64,000 nt of DNA from Saprospiraceae bacterium (GCA_016714025.1 JADJOB010000001.1:186001-250000), one strand, 5' to 3'. Positions 35,808 through 45,604 are shown, counted from the first letter of the stretch. Notes: generated by a model not told the origin, from the letters alone. Numbers and translations: made by a program.

Positions 35808-37118
35808 ATGATCTCCGCTGCCATACTTTATTGTATCTCTATTCTCTATGTATGCTATTATGCCCAACAAACAAACTGGCTTTCTATAATTAGCCCCATT
35901 GCAATTGCAGGAATTTGCTTTGCCTATTTTTACAAACGCATTAAAGATGAAAAGCAACTCAAGCTAATTTTGATGCTTGTTTTTGCAACAAAACTCATTA
36001 TCGTCTTTGCATTTCCAAATTTGTCAGATGATATCTATCGATTTAAATGGGATGGACTTTTAGTATCTCATGGGATAAATCCATTTATAAATACACCCAA
36101 TGAGGTATTAAATCGATATGCAGGAAACTTGGCTATTGAATTAAAATCACTCTACCCTCTTTTAAATTCACCGGAATATCATACAGTCTATCCACTCATC
36201 AGTCAAGCAGTATTTGGATTTTGCAGCATGTTGTCTGGTGAAAATATAACTGCGTTTAGCATGCTCTTAAAATGCGTTTATCTGATTGCAGATGGTGCAT
36301 TACTTTTCAGCTTAATTAAATTATTGAAAAGCTCAGGCTTTCAAGCCAAGAAAAGTCTTTTGTTTTACGCCAGCCCACTCTGTATTGTTGAACTCAATGG
36401 CAACCTCCATTTTGAATTGTTTTTAATTTTGTTTTTATGCCTTGCAATTATTAATTACAATCAAGGCCATTTTTTAAAGAGTGGATTTAATTTAGGTCTT
36501 TCCGTAATCAGTAAATTAAATTCATTTCTGTTTGGTATTTTGTTTTTAAGCAAATCGGATTTCATCAAAAAGAATGTTCTCCTGGCTTTTGGATTTCTTA
36601 TTCCATTGCTTGCAGCTTTATGGTTTATTTTACCCGGTATCTCTGGATATAAAGCTAGCCTGGGATTGTACTTTCATCAATTTGAATTTAACTCGTTTCT
36701 ATATGGTCACTTAACACATTACTGTGATGTAAATAAATTTTATGATGAAAAAAAACTAGTAGGCATCTATTTAATGATTTGCTTCATGCCCATCGCTATT
36801 TACTTAATTATAAAATGGTGTTTTAATTCACAAAGATCATTTAGTTTTAAAACTGCCTGGTACTTACTTTTTAGTTATTTGCTTCTGAGCTCTACCGTGC
36901 ATCCCTGGTATTTAAGCTTGCTAGTGTTTTTATCATGTTTCTATTTACCCTTGACAGGCATCAGCTGGAGTTATCTGGTGTTTTTTTCTTATGCCCGCTA
37001 TGATTTAAAATTTGAATTTTACGAACCAATGCTGGTCATCATAGAATATTTCCTTGTGTTTATTGTATTGATTTATGAACTTCATTCTATTCGGAAATTA
37101 AATCCGAATTTGATATAA
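35808..37118 (+). CDS. GT-C type membrane glycosyltransferase (polyprenol-phosphate-mannose-dependent-like)
   Basis: 436 residues from ATG 35808 (GTG 35799 also possible). About ten predicted transmembrane segments. The family signature LSDDIYRFKWDGLLVSHGINPF near residue 75 contains the DD pair expected of GT-C catalytic loops and the WDGxLxxHGINP pattern, and STVHPWYLSLLVFLS occurs late. Such enzymes add a sugar from a lipid-phosphate donor on the periplasmic face. The upstream GT2 could make the donor, so the set (33.1-37.1 kb) may build one surface or protein-linked glycan. Confidence 0.82.
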   Translation: MISAAILYCISILYVCYYAQQTNWLSIISPIAIAGICFAYFYKRIKDEKQLKLILMLVFATKLIIVFAFPNLSDDIYRFKWDGLLVSHGINPFINTPNEVLNRYAGNLAIELKSLYPLLNSPEYHTVYPLISQAVFGFCSMLSGENITAFSMLLKCVYLIADGALLFSLIKLLKSSGFQAKKSLLFYASPLCIVELNGNLHFELFLILFLCLAIINYNQGHFLKSGFNLGLSVISKLNSFLFGILFLSKSDFIKKNVLLAFGFLIPLLAALWFILPGISGYKASLGLYFHQFEFNSFLYGHLTHYCDVNKFYDEKKLVGIYLMICFMPIAIYLIIKWCFNSQRSFSFKTAWYLLFSYLLLSSTVHPWYLSLLVFLSCFYLPLTGISWSYLVFFSYARYDLKFEFYEPMLVIIEYFLVFIVLIYELHSIRKLNPNLI

Positions 37119-37192
37119 ACTTTTCGACTGCAAAATGCTTATTGAAGAAGTATGTCACTCCAAAAGAGTTGATGGGTAAATTAGATAAAAAT

Positions 37193-37225
37193 AAAAAGGC
37201 TGCCTGAATACAGACAGCCTTTTTA
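37193..37225. terminator. Bidirectional hairpin terminator
   Basis: AAAAAGGCTG (37193-37202) pairs with CAGCCTTTTT (about 37215-37224), with extra CTG/CAG pairing inside, and A- and T-tracts on either side. It lies between the convergent GT-C and gldN genes and can serve both. Confidence 0.88.
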
Positions 37226-37244
37226 TTTTATAAGAACTTATTTA

Positions 37245-38114
37245 TTAATAAGTCCAAAGATCATGTTCTTTGTTTAAGATTTCGTTTTTGATTTTTTCAG
37301 ATTCCAACAACAGTTTTACACCATCATTTTCGCCTTTAAAAATATCTGATAAACGATTGTCCATTACATTGGATTCTTTTATGATAAAGCTTGAGAAGAA
37401 GCGTGAATCAAATACATCGGCCCAGGTTCCTGGAGCTGCGTCATTTTGATCATTGAATACTTTCTCTCTAGACAAAAACATTCTTGCTTCAGGATAATAG
37501 ATCCAAAACATGGGTAAAGTATATTTCAAATTTCCGGCATCATCGTATTCATCTTTAATTGGTGCAATTCCAAGGACTCTGCACTCTAAACGCGATGTTT
37601 GCTTATTGAAATACCACATTTCTTTTACCCGATAGGTTTTGATATCGTTAAAATCGATATCTGATTTACGGATTTGAACGGTTTCAACATAGGTCTCCGG
37701 ATCCATTACAACAACGGTATCAACCCGATGTAATAATTTATCCAGTTCTTCTCCGGTAAGAAACTTTTTAAAGTTGTCTTCGCGGAAAATTTTTATGTCA
37801 CCGTTTTCAGCAGCTTGAATAAGGATCTGAAAAAAAGGTCTTACCGGATAAACAAATGGCAAGTTCATTTTCTCTCTAACATCAATAACCCTCCAGATTC
37901 TTTTATCCCAAACAATATCGGCTTCCCGAATTGGTTGGTAATCCAAAATCCGCTGATCCTTAACCAGATTGCGAGCGACAATATCATCCAAATAACCGGA
38001 ATCCTCTTCTTCTTCGCTGGCTTCCGTTTTTTCTTCTTCCGTTTGTGCCATCAAACTGATGTTGAATGCTGCACAAAGCAAGAATACCAAGAATGAAATC
38101 TTAAACTGATTCAT
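37245..38114 (-). CDS. gldN: Gliding motility / T9SS protein GldN (PorN)
   Basis: Periplasmic ring protein that binds GldM and GldK. 289 residues with a signal peptide (VFLLCAAFNISLMAQ). After an acidic stretch the body carries the family pattern: DIVWDKRIWRVIDVREKMN, PFFQILIQAAENGDIKI, KEMWYFNKQTSRLECRVLG, PMFWIYYPEARMFLSREKVFN. End of the gldK-L-M-N set on the minus strand, 11 bases after gldM, followed by a strong terminator. Confidence 0.94.
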   Translation of the reverse strand: MNQFKISFLVFLLCAAFNISLMAQTEEEKTEASEEEEDSGYLDDIVARNLVKDQRILDYQPIREADIVWDKRIWRVIDVREKMNLPFVYPVRPFFQILIQAAENGDIKIFREDNFKKFLTGEELDKLLHRVDTVVVMDPETYVETVQIRKSDIDFNDIKTYRVKEMWYFNKQTSRLECRVLGIAPIKDEYDDAGNLKYTLPMFWIYYPEARMFLSREKVFNDQNDAAPGTWADVFDSRFFSSFIIKESNVMDNRLSDIFKGENDGVKLLLESEKIKNEILNKEHDLWTY

Positions 38115-38125
38115 GAAAACTATTT

Positions 38126-39697
38126 TTATTTAATTTGAAAGGACATGTCACCTAAATCACGGGCAGCAGCATCTCCAGGACATCTTCCTTTAATTGATTC
38201 AAACAAATAACGGTCACCCGGTTTTGCTGCATTAATTAAATTTTGAGCCTGAGGTGAATACCTTCCACCTGTATTGGCAACAATTTGTGCATCTTGTCTA
38301 GGAGCAACACGTACCAGGTTATATCCCTGAATGGTACATTTTGCATCAAATTCAAAACCTTCCAACACTGGAATAACACCTTGTTGTGCTTTAAACACAC
38401 CGTTTGGCATTGCACCACCCCGCTTATCACTAAGCATTGGTATTGGAGTAGGAATTCTTTTTACACGAAATTTAAATCCAGTAGCCTGAAGTCCACCTCC
38501 ACTTAAAGTGATGGTAGCTTCTCCAGGAGTGCTAACTGTAGCAATGTATTTACCACCGCCCTGTTTGTTCATATTGATACCACCACCGGTAGCAGCAACT
38601 GATAACTGAGCAGAAGGAATACCCGCAGCTGATATCGCAACTGGATTGTCAACACCTATATAGAATACGTTCATTTTTTCAGCGGCAACGTTGCAAGAAC
38701 GCTCACCAACTTCAAATTCAAATTCTTTACGATAGGTATCTGTTTTATTGGTTACCGGATTTGTAACAGAAGCAACGGCAGTATATTTTTTAATACCAAC
38801 GTCACCTGGAACTGTTTTCCATACGGCTTCACCATCTGCACTTACTGATAAGCTAGATCCGTTTACAGATAGTGCTACTTTGGTACTGGTGCTTTTCGAA
38901 GTTGACGCTGCAAGTGCAATGGTTGTTTCGAAAGGTTCACCCTTAATCACATAGTTTTTCTTTGGAGAAGAGATTACCGTAAATTTATCAAGTACGACAT
39001 CCTCCCCACCTAATTTCTTACTAAAATGATTTAAAACAGCATTTTCAGAAGATTTTGCATCATTAATAAATTTGGTAAAAATTGGTAAGCAAGCTCCAAG
39101 TGGCATTTGTTTAAAAGTAAATTCTTCCCAACTGTGCTTGTTTTTGCTGTGCTTCCAAGTTTCATCATCAATATTTAATGCAATTTCGGCTTCCATGCTC
39201 GATCTTAAAGTGTCATCAATTAAAGACAAAAATTTGGTACGATATTCCAAAATTTTGTTTTTTAATTCAACACCCTTTTTGTTATTTACCATTTCTCTTG
39301 TGGTAACGTCTTTATTCTTTTTGCCTTTAAGATCTTTGTGATCTCCAACAACGATGTAATCACCATCATCCACAGAACCATTTTTGTTACCTGATTTGTC
39401 AATAAGCTCATCTAACACTGAATTTACATATTCTGTAAATTCCTTACCATACTGGACGGCCAAAGGAGCGCGTTCAGCAAATCGTGCGAATTCAGGTTTT
39501 GCTTTGGATCTTTTATCAATTGAAGGCACAAGTGCATCATTCGATTTATCTAATGCTGCATTGGAATCTTTAAGACTATTATTTACCAATTTGAATGCGT
39601 TGAAAATTTCGGCAGAAACGTTCAAAGCCAAGAGCGCTGTTAACACCAGATACATGATGTTGATCATGAGCTGGCGCGGCTGCTTAGGAATTGACAT
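38126..39697 (-). CDS. gldM: Gliding motility / T9SS motor protein GldM (PorM)
   Basis: 523 residues. A single N-terminal membrane helix (MINIMYLVLTALLALNVSAE) is followed by helical and beta periplasmic domains D1-D4 (EIFNAFKLVNNSL, then beta-rich segments such as VALSVNGSSLSVSADGEAVW). Known: GldM spans the periplasm and with GldL forms the proton-driven rotary motor that powers T9SS and gliding. The central part (residues ~115-150) is an acidic/Lys-rich hydrophilic stretch (NKNGSVDDGDYIVVGD). Between gldL and gldN. Confidence 0.95.
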   Translation of the reverse strand: MSIPKQPRQLMINIMYLVLTALLALNVSAEIFNAFKLVNNSLKDSNAALDKSNDALVPSIDKRSKAKPEFARFAERAPLAVQYGKEFTEYVNSVLDELIDKSGNKNGSVDDGDYIVVGDHKDLKGKKNKDVTTREMVNNKKGVELKNKILEYRTKFLSLIDDTLRSSMEAEIALNIDDETWKHSKNKHSWEEFTFKQMPLGACLPIFTKFINDAKSSENAVLNHFSKKLGGEDVVLDKFTVISSPKKNYVIKGEPFETTIALAASTSKSTSTKVALSVNGSSLSVSADGEAVWKTVPGDVGIKKYTAVASVTNPVTNKTDTYRKEFEFEVGERSCNVAAEKMNVFYIGVDNPVAISAAGIPSAQLSVAATGGGINMNKQGGGKYIATVSTPGEATITLSGGGLQATGFKFRVKRIPTPIPMLSDKRGGAMPNGVFKAQQGVIPVLEGFEFDAKCTIQGYNLVRVAPRQDAQIVANTGGRYSPQAQNLINAAKPGDRYLFESIKGRCPGDAAARDLGDMSFQIK

Positions 39698-39746
39698 ATT
39701 TTATTCTATTTATTGGTTATCAATTAAATTTCTAAACAATTACAAA

Positions 39747-40343
39747 TTAGTGAGCAGCTCCGCCACCCATGTTTTTGTATGCAGAAAGAATATTTCCGTA
39801 AACTGAATTCAGATTTGTCAAATTCTTGTTCAATGCGGCAACCTGCTCTTTATATTTTTTGGTATCATCTAATGATGCACTCATTTCTGACATTGCATCA
39901 TTTAATCTTGCATAGAAATTACCCATAGCTTTCACCTGATCGCTGGTTTTGCTAAAGTCAACTTCCTGCAAAGCTTTTAATGAACCAAGACTTTTAGACA
40001 TAACTTGCAATTCACCTAACATACCGGCTAATTGATTTTCAACCACTTCACCGTTTGCTGGACGACTGCCCCCTTTCATTGGGCCTTCTGTCAATGGATT
40101 AATTTTTGCTTCAGCGTCACCTAATCCTGGATATAATTTATCCCAATAGTAATCTTTATCTGGTGGAATAACGCCCAAAATAAAGAACAAGATTGCTTCA
40201 GTAACCAAACCAGCAGTGATCATGATATCACCACCTTCCCAGGACATGATTTTGAAAAGCGCTCCCAACATAACGATGGATGCACCCACACCAATCACTA
40301 AGTTTTTAAGGTATTTGAACCAATTCTGTTTGTAAATAGCCAT
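39747..40343 (-). CDS. gldL: Gliding motility / T9SS motor protein GldL (PorL)
   Basis: 198 residues. Two transmembrane helices near the N-terminus (IGVGASIVMLGALFKIMSW and ITAGLVTEAILFFILGVIP) carry the conserved acidic residue expected to channel protons (a Glu lies in TEAILFF and an EGGD loop joins the helices). The rest is a coiled-coil-rich cytoplasmic tail (QVKAMGNFYARLNDAMSEM, then KKYKEQVAALNKNLTNLNS). Stator of the GldLM motor. A perfect 31-base palindrome lies between gldK and gldL. Confidence 0.95.
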   Translation of the reverse strand: MAIYKQNWFKYLKNLVIGVGASIVMLGALFKIMSWEGGDIMITAGLVTEAILFFILGVIPPDKDYYWDKLYPGLGDAEAKINPLTEGPMKGGSRPANGEVVENQLAGMLGELQVMSKSLGSLKALQEVDFSKTSDQVKAMGNFYARLNDAMSEMSASLDDTKKYKEQVAALNKNLTNLNSVYGNILSAYKNMGGGAAH

Positions 40344-40389
40344 TGTTTTTAGTTTTATGAGTTAAGAGAAAAATTGTTTGATAACAGTT

Positions 40390-40420
40390 AATATTATAAT
40401 GATTGAATCATTATAATATT
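40390..40420. other. 31-nt perfect dyad in the gldK-gldL gap
   Basis: AATATTATAATGATT (40390-40404) and its exact reverse complement (40406-40420) flank one G. It lies in the 95-base space between the gldK stop and the gldL start on the minus strand and may fold into an intercistronic hairpin or bind a regulator. AT-only stem apart from one G-C pair; no T-tract. Confidence 0.6.
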
Positions 40421-40438
40421 CATTGAATTTATTTCAAA

Positions 40439-41680
40439 TTAATGAAAATCGCCTTCTGATCTACCTAAAAATGCCAATACACAACGGAAACCTATGTAGG
40501 ATTTGGTTGTGTCTTGAAATTCCCAATTGCGGGTACTTGTATGCAGGTAATATGCTACATCCTTCCAACTTCCACCACGGATCACCTTCCGCTTAAAGGA
40601 TTCAGGATCTTCTGCTTTTGCATCATATTTTACATCAGGATTTTGATCATGCATGATGATATGTGCGTTATCTGAATAGGCTGATTCAGTCCATTCAGCA
40701 ACGTTTCCTGACATATTGTATAAGCCATATTGATTTGGAAAGTAAGCATCTGCTTTTACTGTATAATATCCACCGTCTTCCGGATAATTTCCGCGACCCG
40801 GTTTGAAATTAGCTAGCAAACAACCTTTTGCATTTCTAGGATAATAGGCACCCCAAGGAAATGGAGCCTGTTCCTGACCACCTCTCGCTGCCCATTCCCA
40901 CTCATGCTCAGTAGGCAAGCGGAATTCCTCAGAATTTGGTTCGTCTTCGCCTTTAAATTTATTCCATATGCTGGTTCTCCAGTAACAAAATGCGCGGGCC
41001 TGTGGCCAGTTTACACCTACTACAGGATAATCATCAAATGCAGGATGGCTGAAATAATTACGAGTCATCGGCTCGTTATAAGAATACGCAAAGTCTCTAA
41101 CCCAACACAAAGTGTCCGGATAGATATTTGTTTTCACCTTATTAATAATTGCGGACCTTTTAATGTCGCGGGTATGGGCTGCTTTTTGCCAGTCTTTCCA
41201 CTCCCACTCATAAACGAATTTACGACTGTCCAGTTCTTTAACGCCTTTATAAGCATCAGCCCCCTGGAAATACATATCGTTTAAGGTTTCGTCTTCCCAA
41301 TCAATTTCCTGTTCCCAGTCAACTTCTTCTGTTTGACCGTCTTCGCTTTCAATGAAATGACCTAAAGCCTTATGAGCCAGTTCATCCCGGACGTAATACA
41401 CAAATTGACGGTACTCATTATTCGTGATTTCCGTGTCATCCATGTAAAAACCTGAAATGGAAATAGATTTTTGGGGCTGGACCAGGGTATGAAAGAAGTC
41501 CTGATCACTTTGACCAATGGTTAATGTACCGCTTGGGACATATACCATACCGTAGGGATTAATTCCACCCCATTTCGGACGATCCATGGCTCCAACCAGC
41601 TGCCCATCTTGTTGTTTCTTGCCGCAAGATGCTACTAATAATAGCAACAGGGCATAGATAGAGAGATTCAATTTTCTCAT
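40439..41680 (-). CDS. gldK: Gliding motility / T9SS lipoprotein GldK (PorK)
   Basis: 413 residues from ATG 41680; ATG 41686 is also in frame, but the -7 element at 41688-41695 fits the inner start better. Lipobox in LLLLLVASCGKK. The body is a formylglycine-generating-enzyme (SUMF1) fold: MVYVPSGTLTIGQSDQD, GFYMDDTEITNNEYRQFVYY, YPVVGVNWPQARAFCYWRTS, EFRLPTEHEWEWAARGG, MSGNVAEWTESAYS and VIRGGSWKDVAYYL. Known: GldK with GldN forms the outer-membrane-associated T9SS ring; catalytic activity is not expected. First gene of gldKLMN. Confidence 0.95.
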   Translation of the reverse strand: MRKLNLSIYALLLLLVASCGKKQQDGQLVGAMDRPKWGGINPYGMVYVPSGTLTIGQSDQDFFHTLVQPQKSISISGFYMDDTEITNNEYRQFVYYVRDELAHKALGHFIESEDGQTEEVDWEQEIDWEDETLNDMYFQGADAYKGVKELDSRKFVYEWEWKDWQKAAHTRDIKRSAIINKVKTNIYPDTLCWVRDFAYSYNEPMTRNYFSHPAFDDYPVVGVNWPQARAFCYWRTSIWNKFKGEDEPNSEEFRLPTEHEWEWAARGGQEQAPFPWGAYYPRNAKGCLLANFKPGRGNYPEDGGYYTVKADAYFPNQYGLYNMSGNVAEWTESAYSDNAHIIMHDQNPDVKYDAKAEDPESFKRKVIRGGSWKDVAYYLHTSTRNWEFQDTTKSYIGFRCVLAFLGRSEGDFH

Positions 41681-41687
41681 CTGCATA

Positions 41688-41695
41688 CAAATTTA
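41688..41695 (-). promoter_or_regulatory. Putative -7 promoter element (TAAATTTG) for gldK
   Basis: Minus-strand match to TAnnTTTG lying 7 bases before ATG 41680 and 1 base before ATG 41686. This spacing supports the downstream ATG as the gldK start and marks the beginning of the gldKLMN transcript. Confidence 0.5.
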
Positions 41696-41879
41696 CCTAC
41701 TTTGTCTTTTATAAAAAGTGGCGTAAATATAAGACATTAAAAAGATTCCCTAAAAAAATATTTTTTCAGCTTATAGATAGGCCATCTTGTAAAAATGCGA
41801 ACTTTAATTATCTGTAATTTATTGTGCTCCAACTAAAATCTTATGAAAATTTCCTTAAAAACTTCAATAAAATTAAATT

Positions 41880-42851
41880 TTAGTCAGAATACCTGGGACT
41901 GTGAATAATTCTTGGAGCTTTTCCAAGACCCACAGCTCTCCCCAAATTATAATATAAACCCATCTCCTGGCTGCCTGTTACCAGCCCTTTATCAATCTTC
42001 CCTAAATAAAATTCATGGGTATATGCCAAATGCAGCTTTCTCGTTAAAGCAAAACCTGCAGTGATTCCCAGGGATTCCATCGAACTCCCATCGTAACCTC
42101 TTACATGTAACCCACCAAAAATATTGCCATTATATTCAAAGTTGCTAAAAATATCCGACTGAAACCGATTTAAATCTGTATAAAGCAAGAAACCTCCCCG
42201 AAAGGTAAATTGCTCCCATTCCCAGTCAGTTATACCCAAAACCCGAAATTCACGGTTATTATTATATAAGAGGGTGTTTTTTAAGGATCCTGACTCTAAT
42301 AAACGGTCGGCACTGATTCCAAATTTATAATGAGCCCTCTGAATAAAAACTGCTAAGCCCAAATCAAAAAATCCACCATTCAGGTCAGTATTTGATAATT
42401 GCTGATCCTGATGATCTACCTGACCATTGGAATACTCGCCATCCGGTGTCCGCGCATTGATGGAATTAAAAGCCAAGGATTTTAAGTCAATTTGGACACC
42501 CCCCGATACCAACCAGGAATTAAAATTCCATACATGATTGAAACTGGGTTTAATAAACACCTCACTTTGTAATCCGATTTGGTCTTGTCCTAAACTGAAG
42601 CCAAAACCACTTTTTATTTTATAAATCGGAAAATGGCTGGCCACCAAAATGGTTTGTGGATGCCCATCCAGCTTAAACCATTGATTGCGGTAATGCGCAG
42701 ATGCGATGAGCGTGCCTTCCAATCCAGCATAGGCTGCATTTACAAAATAAGGATCTCTGGACGCTTGAGTAATCAATGAAGTTTGTTGTCCGATCAAACG
42801 TACCGCTATGAATATAAAGAAACTAATTTTTAAGATTTGACTCAAATGCAC
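41880..42851 (-). CDS. PorP/SprF family T9SS outer-membrane protein
   Basis: 323 residues with a likely signal peptide (LKISFFIFIAVRLIGQQ). The family N-terminal motif is clear: DPYFVNAAYAGLEGTLIASAHYRNQWFKLDGHPQT. Beta-rich body with alternating polar and hydrophobic strands, ending in YYNLGRAVGLGK. Known: PorP/SprF proteins are attached to T9SS or help present large cargo adhesins. The start appears to be GTG at 42851, one base after the stop of the DUF255 gene, so the two may be co-translated. Just upstream of gldK, as in other Bacteroidota. Confidence 0.9.
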   Translation of the reverse strand: MHLSQILKISFFIFIAVRLIGQQTSLITQASRDPYFVNAAYAGLEGTLIASAHYRNQWFKLDGHPQTILVASHFPIYKIKSGFGFSLGQDQIGLQSEVFIKPSFNHVWNFNSWLVSGGVQIDLKSLAFNSINARTPDGEYSNGQVDHQDQQLSNTDLNGGFFDLGLAVFIQRAHYKFGISADRLLESGSLKNTLLYNNNREFRVLGITDWEWEQFTFRGGFLLYTDLNRFQSDIFSNFEYNGNIFGGLHVRGYDGSSMESLGITAGFALTRKLHLAYTHEFYLGKIDKGLVTGSQEMGLYYNLGRAVGLGKAPRIIHSPRYSD

Positions 42852-42852
42852 C

Positions 42853-44817
42853 TTAACTGTATTTACTTAATAAAGGTACAAGTTTTTCCGGCAAGTCAAC
42901 TGTAGAAAAACATACTCCCTGATCGCACAGCTGAAACCCCGATTCGCTGGAATTTGGAATTAACAGCAGTCCGGGAATGAACCAGGATTGTAACATTGGT
43001 ATCACTTTTTGGATTGAATGGGTTTTTATTACCGGGACCGATTCTTTATAAGAAACCAAGGCCTCAAGCCATCCCCCCATTGCGATCGGATGTTGTAATG
43101 AAATGGATTCCATATGCTCAAGCATCCCTTCAATAAAAGATTGATATTTTAAGGTCGATGTTGCTTCATTCAAATAATTGCCACAATAAATTAATACTGC
43201 ATTGGGATTTGGATAATTGCTTTCACCCCAGTCTGTGATCGAATGCAAGGCATCTTCATGAAAGTATGCCGTTGATTTTAATAAACAACTTGATTCTTCT
43301 TTAAAATGAACGAGCACAAAATCCATCAACTGTTCTGCCTTCCTCACTAAATCTGAACGTCCGGTCAAACTGTAAACATCCAATAGCGCTTTTATAAACC
43401 AGGCATAATCTTCCAAAAATCCATTGCCGACTCTCTGATTATTGAATAAATATCGGCAGAGTATCTGATCTTCCTTAAATCCTTTGTCCAGGATCTGATC
43501 AACGATTTTTTGCGCTGTAGTCAAATCCAATTCGTTTGCCTCTGCAAGGTACCATGCACAATAAGCTGATGCCAACATAGCATTCCAGCTGATAATTAGT
43601 TTAGTGTCAATATCCGGTTTGATTCGAAGACTTCTTGCAGCTTTCAACGTATTTAAACATGCAGCCTGGTCTTCTATAATTTTCATTAACTCTTCCGAAT
43701 CAGAAATTCCAGGGCGTATGCGCAGTACTTTTAAATCAGTATGGTGGTGATCCAGATTTGACAGACCATAGGACGCCACAAAAGATGCATACTTATCCTC
43801 TAGGATGTCTTGAAGTTGGGATTTTGTCCAAACATAATAAGTACCTTCATGTCCTTCAGAATCCGCATCCATCGCAGCATAAAACAGGCCCGATGCATCC
43901 TGCATATATTGTTCAAAAAATTGAATGGACTGCCGGGTTCTTTGTTTGAGAAATCCATCGTTGGTAATTCTACAAGCTTCAGCCAGCGCCTGAATCAGTT
44001 GCGCATGATCGTACAACATTTTTTCAAAATGAGGAACATCCCATTGTCCATCGACAGAATATCTGCAAAATCCGCCTTCCAATTGATCATAGATCCCACC
44101 CGCACTCATGGCTTTCAAACTCAATACACCATGTTGAATTAATCGGTTCTCTTTTTTAAGAATCCCCAATTGAAACAATAAGCGTATCAAACTGGCATGT
44201 GGAAATTTAGGTTGATTTCCAAAACCTCCTTGATTCAAATCAAAATAGCCTGTTAGTTGGCTTATTAATTTTGGATAGTCAATTCCTTGATTATCTGTAC
44301 TCACTTTCTGACCTGCTGTGCTCAGCCGAATCAAATGTTTTGAAAGCTCGTTTGCTTGTTGGGTAATTTCATTGTTTTTTTGAATAAATGCCTCATGAAC
44401 GGATATTAAAATTTGTTTCCAGGAAGGCCTTCCAAAATTAGGTGATGGTGGAAAATACGTTCCGCCATAAAATGGCTTTGCATCAGGAGTCAGAAAACAA
44501 TTCAATGGCCAACCTCCTGAAATTCCCATTGCCTGAATGGCATTCATAAAATAGTTATCTAGATCCGGCCGTTCTTCACGATCAATTTTAATATTTACAA
44601 AATAATCGTTCATCAGTGTTGCAATGAGTGGATCTTCAAACGACTCATGTGCCATCACATGACACCAATGACAGGTGCTGTATCCAATACTCACCAGGAT
44701 TGGTTTTTGTTCATGCAGCGCTTTGGCTAAAGTCTCGGCAGACCATGCATGCCAATCTACGGGATGGTCTTTGTGTTGTTTTAGATACGGACTGGTTTCA
44801 AACTGGAATGGGTTCAT
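42853..44817 (-). CDS. DUF255 thioredoxin-domain protein (YyaL/SPATA20-like)
   Basis: 654 residues, the normal length of the family. Residues 1-160 are a thioredoxin-like domain: SPYLKQHKDHPVDWHAWS, SIGYSTCHWCHVMAHESF (CxxC), YFVNIKIDREERPDLD, GGWPLNCFLTPD. The rest is an alpha/alpha-barrel like N-acylglucosamine 2-epimerase/six-hairpin folds (YDQLEGGFCRYSVDGQWDVPHFEKMLYDHAQLI, KLIISWNAMLASAYCAWYL). Function unproven. Overlaps the start of the MBL gene's stop by four bases, so they form one unit. Confidence 0.9.
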   Translation of the reverse strand: MNPFQFETSPYLKQHKDHPVDWHAWSAETLAKALHEQKPILVSIGYSTCHWCHVMAHESFEDPLIATLMNDYFVNIKIDREERPDLDNYFMNAIQAMGISGGWPLNCFLTPDAKPFYGGTYFPPSPNFGRPSWKQILISVHEAFIQKNNEITQQANELSKHLIRLSTAGQKVSTDNQGIDYPKLISQLTGYFDLNQGGFGNQPKFPHASLIRLLFQLGILKKENRLIQHGVLSLKAMSAGGIYDQLEGGFCRYSVDGQWDVPHFEKMLYDHAQLIQALAEACRITNDGFLKQRTRQSIQFFEQYMQDASGLFYAAMDADSEGHEGTYYVWTKSQLQDILEDKYASFVASYGLSNLDHHHTDLKVLRIRPGISDSEELMKIIEDQAACLNTLKAARSLRIKPDIDTKLIISWNAMLASAYCAWYLAEANELDLTTAQKIVDQILDKGFKEDQILCRYLFNNQRVGNGFLEDYAWFIKALLDVYSLTGRSDLVRKAEQLMDFVLVHFKEESSCLLKSTAYFHEDALHSITDWGESNYPNPNAVLIYCGNYLNEATSTLKYQSFIEGMLEHMESISLQHPIAMGGWLEALVSYKESVPVIKTHSIQKVIPMLQSWFIPGLLLIPNSSESGFQLCDQGVCFSTVDLPEKLVPLLSKYS

Positions 44818-45584
44818 GACGGGAGATGGATTTGTAATCCATCATAGGCTAAACGAATTGAACCGGGTAATGTTTTTTCGATTTCTGAATGGCTTCCCAT
44901 TTGGTGGCTCAGGTGAGTTAAATACGCTTGTTTGGGTTGTACCTGTTGAATAAATTCCAAGGCTTGCTCTAAATTAAAGTGACTGTGATGGGCTTTGTGC
45001 CGCAATGCATTCACAACAAGACATTCACAATTTTTAATTAGTTCAATTTCTGCTGGATCCAAATGACTGGCATCTGTGATGTAAACCAACTGGTTCAATT
45101 TGAATCCTACAATATTCATCCGCCCATGTTTCACCCGGAATGGAAAAATGAGGTCTTCTCCAATAGTAAATGGTAGATTGGGAGTTATTTCAACCAACTC
45201 GAGCTGAGGTAAACCAGGATATTCATTAGGACCAAAAATGTAATAAAATCTTTGTTGCAAATCTTGGATTGCATGCCCTTCCGCATATAGTGGAATTTTC
45301 CGGTCCATTGCAAAATTAATTGGACGGATATCATCCATCCCGGCTGTATGATCTGCATGTTCATGAGTCAATAAAATAGCATCAATCCTGGTAATCCCAT
45401 GACGCAAGGCTTGCTGACGAAAATCCGGACCGATATCAATTAAGATAGACTGTTGATTGGTTTCAAGCCATACAGAAGTCCGCAATCTTTGATTACGCGG
45501 GTCATCTGAATTACAAACCTGACAGGTGCAAGCTATAACCGGAATGCCTTGTGAAGTACCTGTACCGAGAAAGGTGATGCGCAT
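44814..45584 (-). CDS. MBL-fold metal-dependent hydrolase (PhnP-like)
   Basis: 256 residues. The opening FLGTGTSQGIPVIACTC is typical of the PhnP/Elac-like subgroup; CTCQVCNSDD adds a Cys pair likely to bind a structural zinc. Metal motif LLTHEHADHTAGMDD, then FKLNQLVYITDASH and the late AYLTHLSHQMG. Known relatives hydrolyse cyclic phosphodiesters such as 5-phospho-ribosyl 1,2-cyclic phosphate; no phn genes are nearby. Stop overlaps the DUF255 gene start. Confidence 0.88.
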   Translation of the reverse strand: MRITFLGTGTSQGIPVIACTCQVCNSDDPRNQRLRTSVWLETNQQSILIDIGPDFRQQALRHGITRIDAILLTHEHADHTAGMDDIRPINFAMDRKIPLYAEGHAIQDLQQRFYYIFGPNEYPGLPQLELVEITPNLPFTIGEDLIFPFRVKHGRMNIVGFKLNQLVYITDASHLDPAEIELIKNCECLVVNALRHKAHHSHFNLEQALEFIQQVQPKQAYLTHLSHQMGSHSEIEKTLPGSIRLAYDGLQIHLPS

Positions 45585-45588
45585 AGAA

Positions 45589-45596
45589 CAAAGGTA
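45589..45596 (-). promoter_or_regulatory. Putative -7 promoter element (TACCTTTG) for the MBL gene
   Basis: Minus-strand match to TAnnTTTG only 4 bases upstream of ATG 45584; transcription would begin at or next to the start codon. Confidence 0.5.
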
Positions 45597-45604
45597 GCGA
45601 GATA

